Assembly (NCBI RefSeq): GCF_000275845.1
Contig: NW_006766895.1
Location: forward strand, 378,710 to 442,709
DNA length: 64,000 bases
Direction of reading: 5' to 3'
DNA from: Dichomitus squalens LYAD-421 SS1
Lineage: Eukaryota; Basidiomycota; Agaricomycetes; Polyporales; Polyporaceae
The notes beneath the pieces are model-generated. The model saw only the letters and a list, made by a program, of their open reading frames with translations. It was not told the DNA's origin and did not search any database. The translations under genes were made by a program, and so were the position numbers. Below are positions 57,984-64,000 of this stretch, piece by piece. The first letter of the stretch is position 1; every line of letters begins with the position of its first letter.

Positions 57984-59251
57984 ATGGTTGCACCACCTCC
58001 TCGCAAGGTCACCGTGGAGGAAGACGACCTGGACGACTTGGACGGTACGTACTCGCCAACCTAGTGCGCGTAACCCCAACTAACAATCCGCACGCGACCC
58101 AGACGTCCTTGAGCAATTCAGCGCGCCACCGAAGCCTGCCGCTCAGCCCGCCACAGCACCTTCGTCATCGTCCAAGTCTCCACCTCCCGCATCTTCCAAG
58201 GATGCTGCAGCGCCCCCATCGACACAGCCCCAGCCAAAACCCACAGACCCGCTCGGGATGGACGGGCTCGACGACGACTTCGCGCGCGAGCTCATGAAAG
58301 GCATGGAGTCCCTCTTCCGGGACGTCGCACAGGGCGCGGGGCTCGACGACGTCCCCCACCCGGAGGACGCGCCCGAAGACGACAGCCCGATGACGGCCGA
58401 GGAGCGGCAAAAGGTGTTCCAGAAGGCGTGGGAGGCCATGCTCATCGACAGCCTGAACGAGCAGTTTAGCCCGGAGGAGGTCGCCGCGCTCAAGAGTGGC
58501 GGCAAGGGCAAGGAGGCGGAGGGTCCAGCGAAGCCCGTGGGGGCGAACGCTGGTCCGCCGCAGTCGTTCCAGGAGAATATCGAGCGGGCGATGCACAAGC
58601 TGAAGGAGAGCAACCAGAAGGTGAATTGATGGACTTCCTTGTGACGCACGCGACCGTTCCTTATGGGCGCGCAGGCAGATGAGGCTTCCGCGACGGGTGC
58701 TGGCGGGCTTGAAGATATGTTCGCTCGGTTGGCAAATATGACCTCGCAGGATTCCGAGGAGGAGATGAAGGGTATGCTCGAGACGATGATGTCGTCGCTC
58801 ATGAGCAAAGACGTGTTGTATGAGCCGCTGAAGGAGTTGCATGAGAAGGTACGCACATCCTATGGCCCAACCCTTACTACATGTCCATAGCCTATGGACG
58901 CGCCACAGTTCCCCGGGTACCTCAAGGAACACGACGCGACACTCAGCGCGGAGGACAAGACGCGGTATCAGACGCAGTTCAAGATCGTAGCGCAAATAGT
59001 CACTATCTTCGAGGACCCAAGCTACTCTGAAGACGATCCGCAAAGTGGCGTCAAAGTGGTCGAGTTGATGCAGGAGGTATGTTTCTGCGGCCTAGCCTCT
59101 TCAGTCACGATCCCTTATAGCTCCCTCGCTCGAACATTAGATGCAAGATCACGGTTCACCGCCATCAGAGATCATGGGCCCTCTGCCGCCAGGATTCGAG
59201 CTTGGGACGGACGGACTCCCAAAGCTACCTGAAGGGTGCACTATCGCATGA
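57984..59251 (+). CDS. PEX19: Peroxin PEX19, farnesylated peroxisomal membrane-protein receptor
   Basis: Five exons (57984-58044, 58103-58620, 58675-58848, 58891-59076, 59141-59251) give 349 residues. The N-terminus is acidic (EEDDLDDLDDVLEQF), the region that binds PEX3 and PEX14. A Pro/Ser linker and a DDDFARELMKGMESLF helix follow. The C-terminal domain includes the conserved MMSSLMSKDVLYEPLKEL and FPGYLKEHDATLSAEDKTRY motifs that bind targeting signals of peroxisomal membrane proteins. The protein ends CTIA, a CaaX box at the expected place, so it is probably farnesylated. It acts in the cytosol as chaperone and import receptor for peroxisomal membrane proteins. Intron 58849-58890 is only 42 bp. 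All exons join in frame. Confidence 0.93.
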
Positions 59252-60124
59252 TACCTCCGAAGAGGTGATGGAAGGTAATGACAATGTACGATCCGTTGTA
59301 GTATCCCACATAATGAGATAGGTACCTTCTTCACGGACGCTTGGCTCAGCACTTTACCCTGCGTCATGGCGGCTGCACAGCCATAGTAAGCCAGATTCAT
59401 AACAAGGATGGCTGACTTCTCCTTGGGTCCCCGCTGTCCACGTGCACCTCGCCGGTCCCCTCAGAGCATATAAGTACTTGTCTTCATAAGCGCAACAGAA
59501 CACGACGCAAGACATCGTGCGCGCATCAAACCACACGTCGGTATATTGTTCAGCCCGCTCACTTGCTTACCAGAGGTGACGTCGTACGCCCTCATTTCAC
59601 CATATTGCACGTGTCCGATTGTTTCCTGTACTGCCTAGTACAGTCCGCGCCAATTATGGTAGGCTTTGCATTCATCGTCCAGCGACAATACTGCATCCTG
59701 GGAAATTTGAGTACACGAGATAGCCGACAACATGTTAAGACTGAACACCTCGCCTGCCATGGGCGCTTATTAACGTGTACCTTGCCTGCGACTTGCTCCT
59801 GTCTAGAGCAGCCTCGAGACCATGCTCGGCCATATCGCTGCGAAATCCAACGTCCTCAGGGCTGCCACGCACGCCCGGCCGAAGGGGTTCCCGACCGGAG
59901 CTGGTCAGGGAACGCGGTTACTAACCACTCATACTTCCTCCCCACGTCATGTGACGAGCCGAAACTGCTCGAGCTCGCCATCGTCCACGGGTAGCGCAGG
60001 CTTTGGATATAAGTAAGAGTGCTGCCCCTGTCTGCTCTGCCCGCTGTATCTCATCGTCCACCATCGTCTGTACCTCGACAGTAATAGGCTTAGTCGAAAG
60101 ACTTACGCAACGAACGCGAACGCA
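59252..60124. other. Intergenic region between PEX19 and the first peroxiredoxin
   Basis: No gene recognised. A TATAAG at 60008-60013 lies about 110 bp upstream of the peroxiredoxin ATG and may serve as its core promoter. Confidence 0.4.
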
Positions 60125-61113
60125 ATGGCTACTATCAAGGTCGGCGACACCATCCCCCAGGGCACGTTCACCTACATCCCTTGGAGCCCTGAGCTCGAGG
60201 ACCACTCCGCTTGCGGTGTCCGTACGTACCCTCCTGTTCTTCCTTGCCCGATTTGCCCGATCGTCCCGACCTGACGTCTACACCCCGCATTCGCACCCAT
60301 ATATCGTCTGTCCCTTCGAATCGCCCAATATGGAACTCGGGTCTGCATTGTGGAATGCCCAATGGCGAACGATGGGCGTCGGCAGCCGTCAAGCTGAGCA
60401 CGGACGAGTGGAAGGGCAAGAAGGTCGTCCTCGTCGCCGTCCCCGGCGCGTTCACGGTGCGTCTCCTCTTCCCCAATAATCAATTTACGCGACGGGCCGC
60501 TGATCAGTCAATACGTGCGCGGAATATAGCCGACGTGCCACGTAAACCACCTCCCGCCGTTCGTCGAGAAGTACGACGAGTTCAAGGCGAAGGGCGTCGA
60601 CGTCATCGCGGTCGTCGCTGCCAACGACGCGTTTGTCCAGAGCGGATGGGCGCGCTTCCTCGGGTTGAAGGATAAGGTACGCATTCGCTACTTCACCTCT
60701 CGATGAAGGGTTGTTGTGGACGGTGTGTGCCGTGTAAGGGATATGGCGTGTTGCACTGGAAGGAGGGCATGCCTCATAGGCGCTCGTATCCACCGTTGAA
60801 GAGCCTTCGAGCTTCATGGCCAGATTGCTGACCCGTATTGCTATCTGACAGGTCCTTGCGCTTTCCGACCCGAACGCGAAGTGGTCTTCGCAGCTCGGTC
60901 TCTCCCAGGATCTGTCTGCAGTCGACTTTGGAACCCGCACAAAGCGCTACGCTCTTGTCATCGACGACCTCAAGGTCACCTACGTCGGGGTACGTCTCCA
61001 ACATCACATCTAGCACGCGACATCCCACAGCTGATACCGTGTCTATCTGACAGGTCGAGACGGAGCGTGCTGTCTCCGTGTCCGGCGCAGACGCCGTCCT
61101 CGCTGCTCTCTGA
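60125..61113 (+). CDS. Type II (Ahp1/Prx5-like) peroxiredoxin, copy 1
   Basis: Five exons (60125-60221, 60386-60456, 60530-60676, 60852-60989, 61054-61113) give 170 residues. The thioredoxin-like fold carries the peroxidatic Cys59 in PGAFTPTCHVNHLP. A second Cys at position 30 (EDHSACGV) matches the place of the resolving Cys31 of yeast Ahp1, so an Ahp1-type atypical two-Cys mechanism is likely. Other landmarks are WKGKKVVLVAVPG, VIAVVAANDAFVQSGW, VLALSDPNAKWSSQLGL, RYALVIDDLKVTYVG and SVSGADAVLAAL. It reduces hydrogen peroxide and alkyl hydroperoxides using thioredoxin or glutaredoxin. The C-terminus (AAL) is not a peroxisomal signal. The paralogue at 62050 lies in tandem on the same strand. 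Confidence 0.92.
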
Positions 61114-62049
61114 CTACAAGGCAGTTCCGAGTCTGAATCGACGCCCAAGTTATAAGTAGTGAATGTACGAGTTCATGTATATTGCAGTCAAACAATAGAA
61201 GATGGAGAAGGTCATGCACCACCGAGTCTTGGTGTTCTTTCTGATGCTACACACGACGAGCGCGTCATCGCACGGTGCGCTTTCGCAACCTGATATCACG
61301 CAGATAAGAGCAGAAGAAGAGGGAAACTCCAACGTCGTCCCACTCGGCCTACTCATCGCGTGTGTCTGACACACACAGAACGTGACTTGCCAGGAAGCAC
61401 GTGGGACCGGAGAGGGAGAACGTATTGCGAATGTGTGTATTGAATCTGCCAAAGGGGCGAAGATGGTATTCGATCACGGAGCGGTGATCTAGCCTCTCGT
61501 TGAGCAGGATTCGCTGAGATACAATTGCTTCTTCCAGTCACGCACCTCCAACAGTCAGAAACATACGAAGCACGGGACTCGAAAGTCGAATATTTGTCAC
61601 AAACCTCGCTCGTCATCACTTCGCAACCTGTACATCTGGACCGCAACCCATCTTCCGGTAACGTGGATGAGCGTCGGATTGTGGCGTCACCTCCGATGCA
61701 GCTACCACCTATAGTACCAGTACCGGATGCTTCTGCGGTCGGGCGCAGAAGGCCATGGGAAAGCACTTGGATTCGTAGATCCTACACAATACCGGCCCTA
61801 CCAACTCCAGTTGTTTCATTGTACGCATAATGCGATAACGCACATCTTACTCCATCGACGAATTGCAAAGCTCCAAATGGACCACAGCTACGGGCGAATA
61901 CTGTCGCCGGCAGGACGACTCGAACATTCGCCCGCACGACGCTGTATATAAAGGGCAGCCCGCGACGGTGATGTTGCCGCACTCTCTCCCCCCATTCATC
62001 GATCTATATCCTTTCGTCGATCCTCTCTCTCATCCCTTACACCTGAAAC
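61114..62049. other. Spacer between the two tandem peroxiredoxin genes
   Basis: About 0.9 kb containing the 3' flank of copy 1 and the promoter of copy 2, with no further gene recognised. Confidence 0.45.
61945..61952 (+). promoter_or_regulatory. TATA box of peroxiredoxin copy 2
   Basis: TATATAAA about 100 bp upstream of the ATG at 62050, in the context CTGTATATAAAGGGC. Confidence 0.65.
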
Positions 62050-62754
62050 ATGGCCTCTGTCAAGGTTGGTGACGTGATCCCCGAGGGCACCTTCGTGCAT
62101 GTCCCCTTCTCGCCTGAGCTCGAGGACCACAACGCGTGCGGTATCCGTGCGTAGCCTGATATTCTTCCAAAAGCTTCAGGGTGATGCTCACCATGTATCC
62201 ACAGCCACCAAGCTCTCCACCGATGCATGGAAGGGCAAGAAGGTCGTCCTCTTCTCCGTCCCAGGAGCGTTCACCGTACGTACCTCTCCCCTCCCTCGCA
62301 CCCCACAAACTAACATTCCCTTTCCCACACCACGTAGCCCTCATGCCACGCGAACCACGCCCCGCCCTACCTCGCGAAGGTCCCCGAGCTCAAAGCGAAG
62401 GGCGTCGACGTTGTCGCGGTCGTCTCCGCGAACGACCCGTTCGTGCTCTCGGGCTGGAGCCGCATCCTCGGCTTCAAAGACGCCATCCTCGCGCTCTCGG
62501 ACCCCAACGGGGCGTGGTCCGAGAAGCTCGGCCTCACGGTCGACCTCTCCGGCCTGGGCATCGGGCTGGGCAAGCGCACGACGCGGTTCGCGCTCGTCAT
62601 CGACGACTTGAAGGTCACCTACGCTGGGGTGAGTGCGATTTGCTTCCTATGGACAGGGATGGGCGGGAGGCTTACAGTGGCGCTTGTGCAGGTCGAGCCT
62701 GACCCGACCCAGGTTACTGTCTCGGGCGTTGACGCTGTCCTCGCTGCGCTCTGA
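62050..62754 (+). CDS. Type II (Ahp1/Prx5-like) peroxiredoxin, copy 2
   Basis: Four exons (62050-62146, 62205-62275, 62338-62628, 62692-62754) give 173 residues. It has the same architecture as the gene at 60125: MASVKVGDVIPEGTF, a Cys in EDHNACGI at the resolving position, the peroxidatic Cys in PGAFTPSCHANHAP, VVAVVSANDPFVLSGW, ILALSDPNGAWSEKLGL, RFALVIDDLKVTYAG and TVSGVDAVLAAL. Exons 1 and 2 have exactly the same lengths as in copy 1 (97 and 71 nt), which shows common descent by tandem duplication. The third intron of copy 1 is absent here. A strong TATA box precedes this copy, so its expression may be more inducible than that of copy 1; this is inference. Confidence 0.93.
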
Positions 62755-62975
62755 AGGGTCGGATAGAAGTGGAAGAATATACCAATGTAAATTGCACGCT
62801 TGTACTACAATGAATGGACATATCACGATCATGCGGACGCACTGGTGCGAGCGTGGAATGGCTTCTGGATTGGGTGGTAGAATGCGTATACACAAAGGAC
62901 CGCAGTGCGAGGGTGTCAAGCAGAACATAATGGTACGAGAGCGGATTGTTCAAGAGCACTTGCCTGCATATGACA

Positions 62976-64000
62976 CTAAAATCCGTAGCTGATTGACATA
63001 TCGGACGCCTCCCCATACGCACTCGCAATCGGCATCGTCATCCCGTCGATCCCGAACGTAACCTCCAGCTCCTCCGCCTTCACGCTCGCCAGCGTGCTGT
63101 CCTCCCGCGGCGCCGTCGTGCGGCCAGAGGCACGGCCCTTCGTCCCCTTCGCTTCCCAGCCGTTCCCCTGGTGCGTCTTCTCCGTCTGAGACTTCGCGCC
63201 TCCCGCATGCCCCACGGTGTTCTGCATGTCCCCAAGGAGCGACCTGAATGCCTGCGCGGCCGCGGGAGAGTTGACCGCCGCCTCCGACCGGCCGCGCTTC
63301 GGCGTCGAGGTCATGTTTGCGTGTAGGCTCCGCGCACGCGCGTACCGCGACCCACCCCTCGGCTTCTTCGGGCTCTTCTTCGCGGAGGCGGCGCGGTCCG
63401 CCGTACCGTCCAGGGTGAGCGTGCGCGCGAGCGGGATGCTGCCGCGCATGCGGGGGCTCGGGCTGTCGTGCGGCTCGCTGGCGAGAAAGGGCGCGATGCG
63501 GTACGAGAGGGCGCGCGTGATGGGGGCGTCGGTGCGGCGTTTCTTCTGCGGGGGCTTGGGCGAGTCTTCGCGCTCGCGGGAGTCCTCGCGGACTATGGGC
63601 AGGGTAGGCGACCTGAAGGACATGCTCGGGCGGCTGCGGCGCGTGAGCGGGGACTGTGCTTGTGCTCCTGGCGAGGGTGGCTCGCGCTTGATCGTCGGCG
63701 TGTTGCGGAAGGTGTTGTAGACCATGGTGAACATGGTCGTGGGCGGGGCGGGCTGGTGGGGAGGCTTGTCGCGGAGTCCGACGAGCAGCTCGATCGCGTA
63801 CCTGATGGCCACGTCCGAGCAAGAAGGGCTGACGTCGATGTGCAGGGCGCGAGGAAGCTTGGCATTCAAGATAGATGCGACCTGCAGCAGCTCAGGACGA
63901 GTCATAGTCATGAGGTCGGCGTGGCAGCAGAACGGGGCGACGTTGAGGGCGGTGATGACGATGGCGTCCTCGGCTGTGTCCTCGTTCTGGAGCGCGATGC
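62976..64000 (-). CDS. Unknown nuclear-looking protein, 3' part only
   Basis: The frame is open from the window end to the stop at 62976, so the 5' part lies beyond 64000. The visible 340 residues start with a possibly folded segment (EDAIVITALNVAPFCCHADL, TRPELLQVASILNAKLPRAL, AIRYAIELLVGLRDKPP). They then become low-complexity, basic and Ser/Pro-rich (PKPPQKKRRTDAP, KKSPKKPRGGSRYARAR), which looks like nuclear localisation and disordered sequence. The C-terminus has EELEVTFGIDGMTMPIAS. I do not recognise the family. DNA here is very GC-rich, so open frames on the other strand are long by chance. Confidence 0.6.
   Translation of the reverse strand, partial: IALQNEDTAEDAIVITALNVAPFCCHADLMTMTRPELLQVASILNAKLPRALHIDVSPSCSDVAIRYAIELLVGLRDKPPHQPAPPTTMFTMVYNTFRNTPTIKREPPSPGAQAQSPLTRRSRPSMSFRSPTLPIVREDSREREDSPKPPQKKRRTDAPITRALSYRIAPFLASEPHDSPSPRMRGSIPLARTLTLDGTADRAASAKKSPKKPRGGSRYARARSLHANMTSTPKRGRSEAAVNSPAAAQAFRSLLGDMQNTVGHAGGAKSQTEKTHQGNGWEAKGTKGRASGRTTAPREDSTLASVKAEELEVTFGIDGMTMPIASAYGEASDMSISYGF

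Noticed and set aside
63217..63720. Plus-strand open frame opposite the unknown partial gene
   Set aside because: The minus-strand frame is open over 1 kb to the window edge with basic nuclear-type motifs; the plus-strand frame is a GC-driven shadow.

Overview
The window looks like chromosomal DNA of a filamentous basidiomycete (Agaricomycetes), probably a wood-decay polypore-type fungus. Genes are intron-rich, with introns mostly 45-70 bp long (GT...AG). They lie on both strands, and there are no operons. Several products have a characteristic basidiomycete form: a laccase with Phe in the axial type-1 copper position, Ost-alpha/TMEM184 and cytosolic-PLA2-like proteins, and a DUF6589-like transposon. 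The species cannot be named from sequence alone. Exon boundaries given here were worked out by hand from splice signals and reading-frame continuity.

Layout. 0-7.2 kb: a hypothetical gene with a duplicated last exon, then two members (A and B) of a single-pass membrane protein family, each with a related upstream segment. 7.2-22.5 kb: housekeeping block with cPLA2-like phospholipase (-), mitochondrial ribosomal protein uS4m (-), gamma-tubulin complex protein GCP2 (+), glutathione transferase (+) and myosin essential light chain (+). 22.5-27.4 kb: gene-poor, with a decayed GH128-like glucanase. 27.4-38.6 kb: prenylcysteine oxidase (-), a NOPCHAP1-like acidic protein (+), ferric reductase (-) and a large Ser/Thr kinase (+). 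38.6-41.8 kb: a broken, rearranged third copy (C) of the membrane protein, and a hypothetical gene with a duplicated 3' end. 42-46.9 kb: laccase (-) and a C2H2 zinc-finger protein (-). 47.8-50.2 kb: two adjoining DNA transposons and an assembly gap flanked by identical 500-bp sequence. 51.2-64 kb: alpha-oxoamine synthase (+), a broken kinase-like gene (-), Ost-alpha/TMEM184 (-), PEX19 (+), two tandem peroxiredoxins (+) and the 3' part of an unknown gene (-).

Most genes are unrelated neighbours. The clearest local themes are duplication and decay: the A/B/C membrane proteins, two genes with duplicated 3' ends, tandem peroxiredoxins, three pseudogenes, and a TIR element with intact 9-bp target-site duplications abutting a TA-flanked MITE. 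I found no convincing tRNA, rRNA or CRISPR array. I do not see a clear new multi-gene system. The most informative unusual items are the transposon pair with its suspicious assembly gap, the order-swapped copy C, and the repeated 3'-end duplications.
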